Position numbers and translations under genes: made by a program
Source: MTP4 sp052056915
Lineage (GTDB): Archaea; Halobacteriota; Methanosarcinia; Methanosarcinales; Methanosarcinaceae
Reading direction: 5' to 3'
Length of the DNA stretch: 64,000 bases
Assembly (NCBI RefSeq): GCF_052056915.1
Contig: NZ_CP195119.1
Location: 3,162,001 to 3,226,000, forward strand
Shown here: in pieces, positions 36,113 through 45,153 of the stretch
Layout of the letters: each line of letters starts with the position of its first letter
Position numbering within the stretch: the first letter of the stretch is position 1
Notes under the pieces: generated by a model
Databases searched by the model: none
What the model saw: only the letters and a program-made list of their open reading frames with translations
Told to the model about the DNA's origin: nothing

Positions 36113-36802
36113 TTAATACGTACTCTGATGATCAAGGAAAGTGATTTTTATTGATTTAGAAAGTTTATTCAACTCATTTTTGAATAATTCTATTTGTTCA
36201 AAATTTTCAAACTTCACCAAAAAAGTTGACTCCAACATATCATTTGTCTCATCAAACCTCTTCAAATTCACAGATATGCAATATTTATTCAAACTTGATA
36301 CTATTTGACTCAGTTCTATTTTATTTGGGGACTGGCTTAAAATTGTCAAATACAGATTTTGATCGAATTTCGGGTCATAAATATATTTTTTCCTCAAAAT
36401 TATTATAGTGAGTATCGCCAAAGTAGCAACGATCGTAATAGTTCTTTGATCTGCACCAAGACCTAAGCCTATTGCAATGTTAAGGAAAAGAAATGCAAGT
36501 TCTTCAGGTTCTTTAATTGCAGTTCTGAATCTTACAATAGACAATGCACCTACAAGACCTAGAGAAAGGGCCAGTGATGACTTAACTACTGTGATTATGA
36601 ACATAGTTGTCATTGAAATAATTACAAAGTTTTTTGCAAACATCCTTCTATTGGAAAGAGCCGTGCCATAATGGATATATACTTTTCCTAAAATTAATGT
36701 TAAGATAGCAACTATTACTAAGTTGACTATGAATCCCCCAACAGGTACCTGATAACTCTGAGTTGATAAAAACTCCTCAAATGTAGGCATGTTTGTTTGC
36801 AA
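36113..36802 (-). CDS. DUF4956 membrane protein
   Basis: A 229-residue protein with about four membrane helices in the first 130 residues. The conserved DUF4956 core LSLGLVGALSIVRFRTAIKEPEELAFLFLNIAIGLGLGA spans about 80-118, and a cytoplasmic alpha/beta tail of about 100 residues follows. DUF4956 proteins occur next to VTC-domain and CotH genes in many genomes; a role in moving or sensing the product is plausible but not shown. First gene of the operon; the next start is six bases after its stop. Confidence 0.88.
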   Translation of the reverse strand: MQTNMPTFEEFLSTQSYQVPVGGFIVNLVIVAILTLILGKVYIHYGTALSNRRMFAKNFVIISMTTMFIITVVKSSLALSLGLVGALSIVRFRTAIKEPEELAFLFLNIAIGLGLGADQRTITIVATLAILTIIILRKKYIYDPKFDQNLYLTILSQSPNKIELSQIVSSLNKYCISVNLKRFDETNDMLESTFLVKFENFEQIELFKNELNKLSKSIKITFLDHQSTY

Positions 36803-37038
36803 ACTTATTCCTCAAAATGATTTTGTAGATTACTTTGAAACGAAAATAAACACTTTCTCACTTCATAATTGTAGGCTTTATATATTTTTTACTGTTTTAT
36901 TCGATATTTCCAACAAAAGATCTCAAATTAGCTCTGGAAATCGATGTTCTAATTTGAGATCCCTACCATAAAAGAGACTTTTTTGAAAAGTATTATATAG
37001 TAATATATTTTAAATAACAGATGAATAGGGGTTAATTT

Positions 37039-37965
37039 ATGCATTTCCTTATGACTAATGATGTGGAATGCTTTTCAATTCCAAATAAAGGAATCGACTT
37101 GAACATTGCAAATGAAATCTATAATGTTGGGATTAAGAGTTTGCTTGACCTTTATGCACATTACGATGTAAAAAGCACTTTTTATTTTACAGGAATAATG
37201 GCTGAAACTGTTCCAGAAGCAGTTGAATTAGTTAAGTCTCATGGACATGAAATAGGATGCCATAGCCACAGTCACTCAGAAAGTAAATATCTTGATACCC
37301 TGAGTTATGAGGAACAAAAGAATGAATTAAAAAAAGCAAAGAAAGTAATTGAATCAATATCTGGAAATATCTGCTCTTTTAGAGCACCTTCTTTAAGGAT
37401 GAACGAGGATACTGTCAGAATACTCGAGCAATGTGGATTTACATCAGATAGCTCGATGTGCTCCCAAAGATTTGATGGACCATTTATATTTGGATCCAGA
37501 AGAGAACTAAAAACAAAATGGTTGTTTGCTCATCGAAAACCATATTTTTTATCATATGAATCTTTATCAAAAAAAGGGAATTCAAAAATTTTAGAGATTC
37601 CAATATCAGCATCGTTATTTTCATACAGTGGCAATACAATGAGAAGAAGTCCTTTTTTATTTAAACTGCTACAAAAACAATTATTTTATGAATCAAAAAA
37701 AATAGAAAAACCATCAGTTTTCGTATTTCATCCACACGAATGTTTAGATTATAAGAACAAAACAAATTTAACAAAAGAGAATAGAAATATATCCAAATAT
37801 TATATGAGGGATATGATAAAATATCAACTTAAATCAAAAAATTTGGGAGTAAAATCATTGGAATTATTAGATAATGTTTTGAAATGCGCAGCAGAATATG
37901 GTTTTGAGTTTGTAAGTGCAAGTGATTACGAAAAAGAATATAAAAACAAGGGAGTTGGTGATTAA
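37039..37965 (+). CDS. Polysaccharide deacetylase family protein (copy 1)
   Basis: A 308-residue NodB-type carbohydrate esterase without signal peptide. Metal and catalytic motifs: TNDVE (residues 6-10), HGHEIGCHSHSH (near 74-85) with the HxxxH ligands, and SFRAPSLR (near 115). It would remove N-acetyl groups from a sugar or lipid-linked glycan in the cytoplasm. It is a clear paralogue of the deacetylase at 47664-48584, sharing SFRAP, SQRFDGP, KKGNS and HP-ECLD phrases. A TATA-like ttatatag about 45 bases upstream and AGGGG before the ATG support the start. First gene of the AT-rich glycan run. Confidence 0.88.
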   Translation: MHFLMTNDVECFSIPNKGIDLNIANEIYNVGIKSLLDLYAHYDVKSTFYFTGIMAETVPEAVELVKSHGHEIGCHSHSHSESKYLDTLSYEEQKNELKKAKKVIESISGNICSFRAPSLRMNEDTVRILEQCGFTSDSSMCSQRFDGPFIFGSRRELKTKWLFAHRKPYFLSYESLSKKGNSKILEIPISASLFSYSGNTMRRSPFLFKLLQKQLFYESKKIEKPSVFVFHPHECLDYKNKTNLTKENRNISKYYMRDMIKYQLKSKNLGVKSLELLDNVLKCAAEYGFEFVSASDYEKEYKNKGVGD

Positions 37966-37966
37966 T

Positions 37967-38977
37967 TTGGAAATTTCTGAACTTCAAAGGGGGGATGAGG
38001 AGGGATACGAAAGTTACATCTTTAACTCAGATCAGTCGACTTTTTATCATCAAATTGGTTGGAAAAATGTAATTAACAAATCATACGGCCATAAGCCACA
38101 TTATTTAATTGCAAAGCAAGATGGCATTATAAAAGGGATTCTACCTTTGTTTTTAGTCAGAAATAAACTTGTTTCTTTACCCTTCTCTCATTGTGGAGGA
38201 TCATGTGCAGACGATGAATCTATAGAAAACATGCTTCTCAATAAAGCAATAGAAATAACAAGGGAACGCAAATTGGATTATTTGGAGTTAAAGCAATTTA
38301 TCAAAAAGCCTAATTTATTGACGAAATATAACTATATAACTTTTTTCATACCATTGGATGAAGGCATAGACAGCCTATGGAAAAAAACGAGGAAAGGAGC
38401 TAGGCGTTCAACAAAAAAAGCAATTAATTATGGAGTCAAAGTTTCAATTGGTGCCGAATACCTTGATGATTTTTATATGTTGTATGCCAAAAGGAACAAA
38501 GAATTGGGCAGCCCAATTCACAGCTATACTTTTTTTTACAACATATTGAAAGAATTCCCCAATAGTGCAAACATAGAAATTGCAAAAATTGGAAATGAAA
38601 TTATAGGTACAAAATTTATACTTATTTTCAAAGATAGGATCATTTCTGCATGGGCAGCATCAGATACAAAATATAAAGAATATAATCCGAATAGTCTCCT
38701 AACATGGGAATTAATAAAGTATGGATCCGAAAATAATTTCTCTTGTATTGACTTTGGGCGTAGTGAAAAAGATTCAGGTACTTTTAATTTCAAAAATGGG
38801 TGGGGCGGCGTCATTCCACAGCAACTTTATTATCAATATTATTTAAACAAAGCTACAAAATTGCCGGATGTCAGCAAATCAAATACAAAACGTAAAATAT
38901 TCGCAATTTGTTGGAGAAAAATTCCGCTTTCAATAACAAAAACATTTGGTCCGGAATTAAGGAAAAATTTTCCTTAA
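37967..38977 (+). CDS. FemAB/GNAT-like acyltransferase
   Basis: A protein of about 336 residues with the doubled GNAT fold of FemAB-like enzymes. It has STFYHQIGWKNVI near the N terminus, the central GARRSTKKAINYGVKV, then GTKFILIFKDRIISAWAASD and LTWELIKYGSENNFSCIDFGRS, which are typical of this family. FemAB members transfer aminoacyl groups to envelope glycans in bacteria; here a glycan or lipid-linked sugar is the likely acceptor. A TTG start at 37967 is chosen because GGTGAT lies five bases ahead; it begins one base after the preceding stop. GTG at 37958 is the alternative. Confidence 0.8.
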   Translation: MEISELQRGDEEGYESYIFNSDQSTFYHQIGWKNVINKSYGHKPHYLIAKQDGIIKGILPLFLVRNKLVSLPFSHCGGSCADDESIENMLLNKAIEITRERKLDYLELKQFIKKPNLLTKYNYITFFIPLDEGIDSLWKKTRKGARRSTKKAINYGVKVSIGAEYLDDFYMLYAKRNKELGSPIHSYTFFYNILKEFPNSANIEIAKIGNEIIGTKFILIFKDRIISAWAASDTKYKEYNPNSLLTWELIKYGSENNFSCIDFGRSEKDSGTFNFKNGWGGVIPQQLYYQYYLNKATKLPDVSKSNTKRKIFAICWRKIPLSITKTFGPELRKNFP

Positions 38978-39002
38978 AATTAACATAGATTGAGGATGAA
39001 AG

Positions 39003-40064
39003 ATGAAAGTAATCGTAGATGTAGGCCATCCAGCAGATGTTCATTTTTTTAGGAATATTATTCAAAACCTGGTTGATGACGGACATGAAATAAAAATAAC
39101 TGCTAGACGTAAAGATGTCGTCGTAAATTTACTTGATGCAAATAATTTCAAATATGAACTCATAGGTGGATTTGGAAAAACAATGGCAGAAAAAGTTCCT
39201 CAGTATCTCAAGAAGAGTGTAAATTTATATAAAATTGTTACTAAATATAAACCGGATATTTTAATTGGATTTGCCAACCCATTTGTTGCTCAAATCGGAT
39301 GTTTGACAAATACTCCATCAATAGTTTTTACGGACACAGAACATGCAAAGTTAGCAAATATTTTAACATTCCCATTTGCCACAAATATTTGCACTCCAAA
39401 ATGTTATCGAGGGAGTGTGCCATCAAAGAAGCACATTACATTCAACAGTTACAAGGAAATGGCATATTTACATCCCGACTATTTTCAACCAGATCCACAA
39501 GTATTAAGAGATCTTAACTTAGGTGAAGGTTCACGATTCATCATACTAAGATTTGTTTCATGGGAGGCTAGCCATGATATTGGGCAAAGTGGATTTATAA
39601 ACAAAGAAGAATTAATAACTAAACTTGAACGCTATGGCAGAATATTAATCACATCTGAAAGTAAACTCAGCAAGGATCTTGAACAATATAGAGTTTCTGT
39701 TCCACCTGAAAAAGTTCACGATTTATTATATTATGCTACGATGTATATTGGAGAGGGCGCAACAATGGCTTGCGAGGCCGCAATTTTAGGGACACCATCC
39801 ATATATGTCAATACACTTAGAGTAGGTTATTTAGATGAATTAGAAGAAAAATATGGTTTAGTATATAACTTCTCAGATCCAAAAAATGGGCAAAGAAATG
39901 CCTTTGATAAATCTGTAGAGCTATTGAAAGATGAAAAGTTAAAAAATAAATGGTTGAAGAAAAGAAAAATAATGATTAGTGATATGGTTGACGTCACAAA
40001 ATCACTTAAACTTTTTATTGAAAAGTTTCCTGTAAACATAAAAAATGCTAGTGAAAAGTTGTAA
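39003..40064 (+). CDS. DUF354 glycosyltransferase-like protein
   Basis: A 353-residue protein of the DUF354 family, which has a GT-B type fold related to UDP-GlcNAc 2-epimerase. The N-terminal VDVGHPADVHFFRNII (5-20) and the C-terminal YIGEGATMACEAAILGTPSIYVNT (about 243-266) are diagnostic. It may modify or transfer nucleotide sugars for the surface glycan; the exact reaction is unknown. It is third in the same-strand run of glycan genes, with short intergenic spaces on both sides. Confidence 0.88.
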   Translation: MKVIVDVGHPADVHFFRNIIQNLVDDGHEIKITARRKDVVVNLLDANNFKYELIGGFGKTMAEKVPQYLKKSVNLYKIVTKYKPDILIGFANPFVAQIGCLTNTPSIVFTDTEHAKLANILTFPFATNICTPKCYRGSVPSKKHITFNSYKEMAYLHPDYFQPDPQVLRDLNLGEGSRFIILRFVSWEASHDIGQSGFINKEELITKLERYGRILITSESKLSKDLEQYRVSVPPEKVHDLLYYATMYIGEGATMACEAAILGTPSIYVNTLRVGYLDELEEKYGLVYNFSDPKNGQRNAFDKSVELLKDEKLKNKWLKKRKIMISDMVDVTKSLKLFIEKFPVNIKNASEKL

Positions 40065-40093
40065 ACCTGAGTATTTGTTTGAAGGGCAGGGCA

Positions 40094-40786
40094 ATGATAG
40101 TCTCAATACATCAACCAAATTATCTTCCCTATTTGGGCTTTTTTGATAAAATGAAAAAATCAGACGTATTTGTAATATATGATGATGCACAGTTCAACAA
40201 AGGGGATTTTCACCATAGGAACAAAATCAGAATCTATCATGGATGGAAATGGCTAACGGTTCCGGTAGAGAAGAAACGCATACCAATCAACGAAATAAAA
40301 ATAAAAAAGGAATTAAATGATTGGAAAGGTGTTAACTGGAGTGAATCTCATTTAACAAATATAATAGACAATTACAAAGATGCTCCTTACTTCGCAACTT
40401 ACGAAGACGAGCTTGAGAAAATATATAATATTACATATAAAAAGGTTTTTGATATAAATATGTCACTAATCCTGTTTTTGAAGAAAGCTTTTGACATAGA
40501 TGTAAAGATTGTATTTTCAAGTGATTTAGTCAATTCAGAAAATGTAAGTCCCGATTCAAGATCTTCTGAAAAATTGTTTGAAATTGTGCAGGCACTCAAT
40601 GGTGAGATTTATCTTTCAGGACCTACTGGACGTGATTATCTTAATGAAGACATATTCACAAAAAATGGAATAGAAGTGAATTTTCAAAAATTTGATCATC
40701 CTGTTTATGCACAAAATTATGAAGGATTTGTACCTAATTTGGCAGCTGTGGATGCATTGTTCAATTTAGGGGAAATGCCAAAATGA
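40094..40786 (+). CDS. WbqC-family protein
   Basis: A 230-residue WbqC-like protein. The N-terminal hallmark MIVSIHQPNYLPYLGFFDKM is followed by KSDVFVIYDDAQF and HHRNKI, and the C terminus has the family FVPNLAAVDALFNLG. WbqC proteins sit in O-antigen and flagellin-glycan loci and may be aminotransferase or acyltransfer helpers; the reaction is not settled. ATG at 40094 gives the family N terminus. It overlaps the next gene by four bases (ATGA). Confidence 0.9.
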   Translation: MIVSIHQPNYLPYLGFFDKMKKSDVFVIYDDAQFNKGDFHHRNKIRIYHGWKWLTVPVEKKRIPINEIKIKKELNDWKGVNWSESHLTNIIDNYKDAPYFATYEDELEKIYNITYKKVFDINMSLILFLKKAFDIDVKIVFSSDLVNSENVSPDSRSSEKLFEIVQALNGEIYLSGPTGRDYLNEDIFTKNGIEVNFQKFDHPVYAQNYEGFVPNLAAVDALFNLGEMPK

Positions 40787-41208
40787 TAATTAAACATTTA
40801 GAGAAGGAAATGGTTTTAAAAAATTTGGATGATTTAATAAAAATTGATAGAGAAATTCCAGACGATCCTTGGAAAATAGACAATTTTCTTATCGATTTGG
40901 ACCGTAAATGGGAGTTTAGCCTTGTTGCGCTAGAAAATAGCCACATAATAGGTTTTTTGATCTGTTCTTTGAAAAATAATCAAATACATATACATAGAAT
41001 TGCGGTATTAGCGGAATATCAGAATAAAAAAGTAGGGAGTGCATTGATAAGTAGTTTATTTGATGAGTGTTATGAGCATAACATAAAAAGAATAACACTA
41101 AAAGTTAAAAATGTTAATTCTGGAGGCCATAAATTTTACAAAAAATATGGATTTAAAATAATAGGGGTAGAAAATTCAAGATATATTTGTACAAAAGAGT
41201 TTGGGTGA
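40783..41208 (+). CDS. GNAT-family N-acetyltransferase
   Basis: A 141-residue acetyltransferase of the GNAT fold. The acetyl-CoA loop appears as VLAEYQNKKVGSALISSLF (near 71-89), followed by ITLKVKNVNSGGHKFYKKYGFK, as in RimI-like enzymes. The start overlaps the WbqC stop by four bases, so it is translationally coupled. In this setting it probably acetylates an amino sugar precursor such as a 4-amino sugar nucleotide, but a protein substrate is not excluded. Confidence 0.88.
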   Translation: MIIKHLEKEMVLKNLDDLIKIDREIPDDPWKIDNFLIDLDRKWEFSLVALENSHIIGFLICSLKNNQIHIHRIAVLAEYQNKKVGSALISSLFDECYEHNIKRITLKVKNVNSGGHKFYKKYGFKIIGVENSRYICTKEFG

Positions 41209-41213
41209 TTTTT

Positions 41214-41840
41214 ATGCTACTGAAAGAGAATCTTAAAATATTAGCAGTTGGTGCACATCCAGATGATATTGAACTTGGATGTGGGGGAGTTTTACGAAAG
41301 CATACGCTTCGTGGGGACGAAGTAACTTATATCATAGCCACTTATGGAGAACAAAGTGGAGATAAAGAGAAAAGAAAATCTGAGGCTATAATGGCATCAA
41401 CATTAATGGGTGTTAATAAAATTCATTTTTTAAATTTACCAGACACTATGATAAGACATGATGGGCATACTGTTAGTATGCTTGATAAATACATACAAGA
41501 TAAGTATTCTATTGTATACATTCATTCACCGAAAGATTATCACCAAGATCACGTAAATATTTCTAAATCAGTTCTATCAGCATCACGTAGCATGAAGAGT
41601 AGCATTTTTTTCTATGAAACGCCCTCTACTACAATTGAGTTTAAACCAACATTATACATAGATATTAGTAACGTCTTTGATGAAAAGTTGAAATATATAA
41701 GGCAATTCACATCTCAAAAAAGAAAAGAATATATGGAAGAGCAAGCAATTACTGGGTTAGCACAATACAGAGGATACAGTTTAGGAATTAAATACGCAGA
41801 GGCATTCGAGGTGGGGAGGCTGAGATTATTTGAGAGATGA
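41214..41840 (+). CDS. PIG-L family deacetylase
   Basis: A 208-residue zinc deacetylase of the LmbE/PIG-L family. The zinc motif AVGAHPDDIELGCGG (near residues 10-24) and the third ligand in SPKDYHQDHVN (near 107-117) are intact. The family removes acetyl from GlcNAc-bearing lipids or sugar nucleotides. The ATG at 41214 has GGGTGAT just ahead (41202-41208), overlapping the stop of the GNAT gene. With a GNAT enzyme beside it, the pair could swap an N-acetyl for another acyl group. Confidence 0.9.
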   Translation: MLLKENLKILAVGAHPDDIELGCGGVLRKHTLRGDEVTYIIATYGEQSGDKEKRKSEAIMASTLMGVNKIHFLNLPDTMIRHDGHTVSMLDKYIQDKYSIVYIHSPKDYHQDHVNISKSVLSASRSMKSSIFFYETPSTTIEFKPTLYIDISNVFDEKLKYIRQFTSQKRKEYMEEQAITGLAQYRGYSLGIKYAEAFEVGRLRLFER

Positions 41841-42756
41841 AAATATAAGAAGTAAACAAAAGAGATATGTTATTACAACGCCAGTAAAGAACGAGGAAAG
41901 ATATTTGCCAAAACTCATCGAATCAATAATAAATCAAACAGTTAAACCCTTATTGTGGATTATAGTTGATGATAACAGTACTGATCAAACACCAGATATT
42001 ATAAGAGAAGCAACAGAAACAAATGAATGGATTCAAAGCATTCAATTGAAAGAGGGTACAAGAGATCGTGGTGTACACTTGGCAAATGTAATAAGAATCG
42101 GCTTTGACTTTGCTTACACATTTTGTAATGAAAATAAAATGGATTTTGATTATATAGGAAATGTGGACGCAGATCAGGTATTTAAAGATACATACTTTGA
42201 AAAATTGATAGAAAAATTTGAAAATGATGGTAAATTGGGGGTAGCAAGTGGTAGCGAATGGTGGATGAATGGAAAAAAAACGGTATATCTCAAGGGCCGC
42301 TATCCTTCAGGAGGAAATGTATTATATAGGAAAGAATGTTATGAAGATTGTGATGGTATTCCTATATCTAAGGTATGGGATAGTGTGATGAACACCAAAG
42401 CTGTGTTAAGAGGATGGAGTATTAATCGATTTGATGATAGCAAGGTATTCTTAATCAGAGGTTATTCTTATGCTGATGGATTATGGAAGGGATATAAGTC
42501 ATTTGGAGAAAGTGCATATATTATAAATTACAATCCACTTTATGCATTAACTAAAGGATTAAAACTATTATTTATAAAGCCTCATTATATAGGACTTGCA
42601 TACATATATGGATATTTAAGTAGTCTGATACTAAGAAAAAAACAGATAGATGACAAGGAAGTTAAACATTATTTTCAGCATATAAGACCACAAGAGGCGA
42701 GACTATATTACATAAAGATGTTAAGGACAAAACTAAAAGGAGATACGAATAACTAG
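41830..42756 (+). CDS. Family 2 glycosyltransferase
   Basis: A 308-residue GT-A fold transferase. The nucleotide-sugar region reads VITTPVKNEERYLPKLIESI, then LWIIVDDNSTDQT (near 41-53), and the metal-binding triad occurs as IGNVDADQVF (near 111-120). It should add a sugar to a lipid-linked or protein-linked glycan. The start is TTG at 41830, overlapping the PIG-L gene by 11 bases, with GGGGAGG upstream. Last gene of the tight run beginning at 37039. Confidence 0.9.
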   Translation: MRDENIRSKQKRYVITTPVKNEERYLPKLIESIINQTVKPLLWIIVDDNSTDQTPDIIREATETNEWIQSIQLKEGTRDRGVHLANVIRIGFDFAYTFCNENKMDFDYIGNVDADQVFKDTYFEKLIEKFENDGKLGVASGSEWWMNGKKTVYLKGRYPSGGNVLYRKECYEDCDGIPISKVWDSVMNTKAVLRGWSINRFDDSKVFLIRGYSYADGLWKGYKSFGESAYIINYNPLYALTKGLKLLFIKPHYIGLAYIYGYLSSLILRKKQIDDKEVKHYFQHIRPQEARLYYIKMLRTKLKGDTNN

Positions 42757-43020
42757 AGATAATTGTAAAGATTTGACAAAAGAAGAGGACGGACAAATAA
42801 AAAGTTGTAGTGATATTATACGATGTTTTTTATGTGCGATATTGGATTATTTTTCAGACTGCCTGCCCATTAGATGTAAAGTGCAAGAGAGCTGCCATAG
42901 AGATTTAATTAATATATTCAGGGCAATATAGCCCATGTATTCTTCGGACCTTTAAGAAAATAACAAAAAGAATAACTGATCCTTCCCGATAAAAGAAAAT
43001 TGTCCAAATATAGGGATAGA

Positions 43021-44577
43021 ATGAAACTTATTAATTACAACAAATATTTGATTATAGTTTTATTAGCCATATTAAACTTAATTATAAGATATCCATCGAT
43101 ACCACATGAAATGGGCAATGACTCATTTTCGATACATATTTTAGCAAATTCTATTACCGAATTTGGAAGTGCATTGTGGTGGCTAAATGCATTATCAATT
43201 TTTGGGATGTACCCATATTCATATGCAAGTGCATCTCCATTTGTGCTCTCAGGCATATCACAAACGGCAAACTTTGAAGTTGAATTCTCGATAAGAGTAT
43301 TTGGCGCTATACTTGGATTCTTTAGCATTTTTTCAGCATACTTACTAGCTGAAGAAATATGGAATAATAATATTTTTAAATCCCTTGTTGCTTTTGTCTT
43401 TTCTCTTAGCCCAGGAGTCTTAGTTTTTACTACTTGGGATGCGAGTGCTCGGGGTCTTTTTATAGTATATCTACCTCTATTTTTATATCTTCTTTTAAAA
43501 ACCCGTACACAATCAATAAGATACATCATACTAACTGTCATTTTGTTTATACTTTTGATGGCAACTCATCATCTCTATTACTTAACCATACCTGCCATTT
43601 CAAGCTATATAATATGTGTCATATTAAACAAGTTAAATCAGCGTTTTGGTTTTAGGACATCAAATGATTTCTTTGATATAATGTTAATTGTAGGGCTGCC
43701 GATATCACTTTTTTTTCCATTTATATCAGGTTTCTTAGTAGAAACGACCAAGTATAATGAACTGTATATGATGGCTATTAATAACACACGTTATACTGGA
43801 ATATTATTATTTTACAGTTTTATAGGTTTGATTTATCTCTTGTTCAAAAGAAACAAATTTTTTGAAGACTATTTTTTATTAATTTTTATGTTGTTTTTTG
43901 CACCGTTGCTTTATATACAGACATATGCACATTATTTTATTATTATATTTTCGTGCATATTTATTGGCTTAGCTATAACAAATATTGTGATTTCAGATCA
44001 CAAAAAGCGAAATTATGCGTTATCGATACTAATCATTAGTCTATTAGTTTCTGTAGGTTTTTCTGGACTATATCAACATTGGAGAACAAATCTTGCGGAT
44101 AAACAAAATAATGAATGGTATATGGATGAGAGTGCATACGCCGGATCGGTATGGATAAAGGAAAATATCGATAAAAATCAAAGATTAGTCGGCAATGATA
44201 ACATAATGTCTAAAAGAATGTTTGCCATTTCTGAAGTGCCAATTTTCCTCGAAGATGTAGATATTAGTATGTTAATTTATGGATTTGCAGATATAAATAA
44301 TACCCCTATACATAAAAACTCTTTTATGTCACTTGCCTTTTATAAAGATAACCCATATGTAATTCAACAAGGTTTTACCCAGGTGGGATGGCATAGAAAT
44401 ATGCTACAAGATCTGTCAATTGATAGTCCGCGTGGGAAAGGAATTGTTGAATATTTTAATCTATCTTATGTAATAGAAAATACACAAATACAAAAAAACT
44501 GTTTAATCACATCTCTTTATAATAATAACAATAATTATTACGACAATGGAAAAATTCGACTGTGGTGGATTGGGTGA
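43021..44577 (+). CDS. GT-C-like multi-spanning membrane protein
   Basis: A 518-residue protein with about ten to eleven membrane helices and a C-terminal soluble domain. The first outer loop has HEMGNDSFSIHIL, an acidic loop as in GT-C glycosyltransferases, and the soluble tail begins SVWIKENIDKNQRLVGND, like tails of dolichyl-phosphate-sugar transferases. The likely role is transfer of sugar from a lipid carrier outside the membrane. ATG at 43021 has AGGGATAG ahead; a TTG at 43000 would add seven residues. A family name is not certain. Confidence 0.7.
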   Translation: MKLINYNKYLIIVLLAILNLIIRYPSIPHEMGNDSFSIHILANSITEFGSALWWLNALSIFGMYPYSYASASPFVLSGISQTANFEVEFSIRVFGAILGFFSIFSAYLLAEEIWNNNIFKSLVAFVFSLSPGVLVFTTWDASARGLFIVYLPLFLYLLLKTRTQSIRYIILTVILFILLMATHHLYYLTIPAISSYIICVILNKLNQRFGFRTSNDFFDIMLIVGLPISLFFPFISGFLVETTKYNELYMMAINNTRYTGILLFYSFIGLIYLLFKRNKFFEDYFLLIFMLFFAPLLYIQTYAHYFIIIFSCIFIGLAITNIVISDHKKRNYALSILIISLLVSVGFSGLYQHWRTNLADKQNNEWYMDESAYAGSVWIKENIDKNQRLVGNDNIMSKRMFAISEVPIFLEDVDISMLIYGFADINNTPIHKNSFMSLAFYKDNPYVIQQGFTQVGWHRNMLQDLSIDSPRGKGIVEYFNLSYVIENTQIQKNCLITSLYNNNNNYYDNGKIRLWWIG

Positions 44578-44749
44578 AGTTGTAAAGTCGTTTTTGCAAA
44601 TATAGTCAACTCAGCAATTAATTTCACTTTTTATTTGTTCATTAAATGTTTTCATCCAATTCTTAGCAAACGATTTTGATTTAGCTAATTTTGTATATTC
44701 GTCTCTGATTAACTCTCTAACCTAAAATAGGTTCATATGACCCTTTCAT
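44578..44749. other. Flank of the insertion element
   Basis: AT-rich, no gene. It ends with aataggttcatatgaccctttcat (24 bases, 44726-44749), a direct copy of the sequence at 45122-45145. Confidence 0.5.
44730..44742. promoter_or_regulatory. Palindrome GGTTCATATGACC, copy 1
   Basis: Lies immediately outside the left inverted repeat. Other copies are at 45126-45138, 46737-46749 and 46774-46786. Confidence 0.6.
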
Positions 44750-44957
44750 CCTGCTTTCGGCACCTAAAGTTTAATTTTTTCATTTATATATGAGTTCAAT
44801 GAAATCTAAACTCTTAGCGATTATTTATCAAATCCGATTTTGAATATTATATACATTCCTTTCCATCGATTGGGCCTGATTTAATCCCCCGAAAACATCT
44901 TCACTCTTTTTCATACTTTTTTGATAGCTACCACTATTCAGTTGAAATGTCAAATTG
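44750..44957. repeat. Left terminal inverted repeat
   Basis: 208 bases matching the reverse complement of 46792-46999 with only a few changes, for example around 44820-44850. Confidence 0.93.
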
Positions 44958-45125
44958 AGGTGTTATACCGCCTTCTTTTTCCACCTCCTTTGATTAAAGG
45001 TAGATATTTTCATATTCCTCCCCCAAGAGACCCAATATTTTCCAATGAAGCTCTTCCATATTTAGTACTTCATACTCCATTTCCCCTTCTTCTTGAGTAA
45101 AAAGTTCTGTTATTCCCTGGAAATA

Positions 45126-45138
45126 GGTTCATATGACC
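45126..45138. promoter_or_regulatory. Palindrome GGTTCATATGACC, copy 2
   Basis: Lies just past the stop of the second DUF1670-like gene, within a 24-base direct repeat shared with 44726-44749. Confidence 0.6.
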
Positions 45139-45153
45139 CTTTCATTCCTCTAG

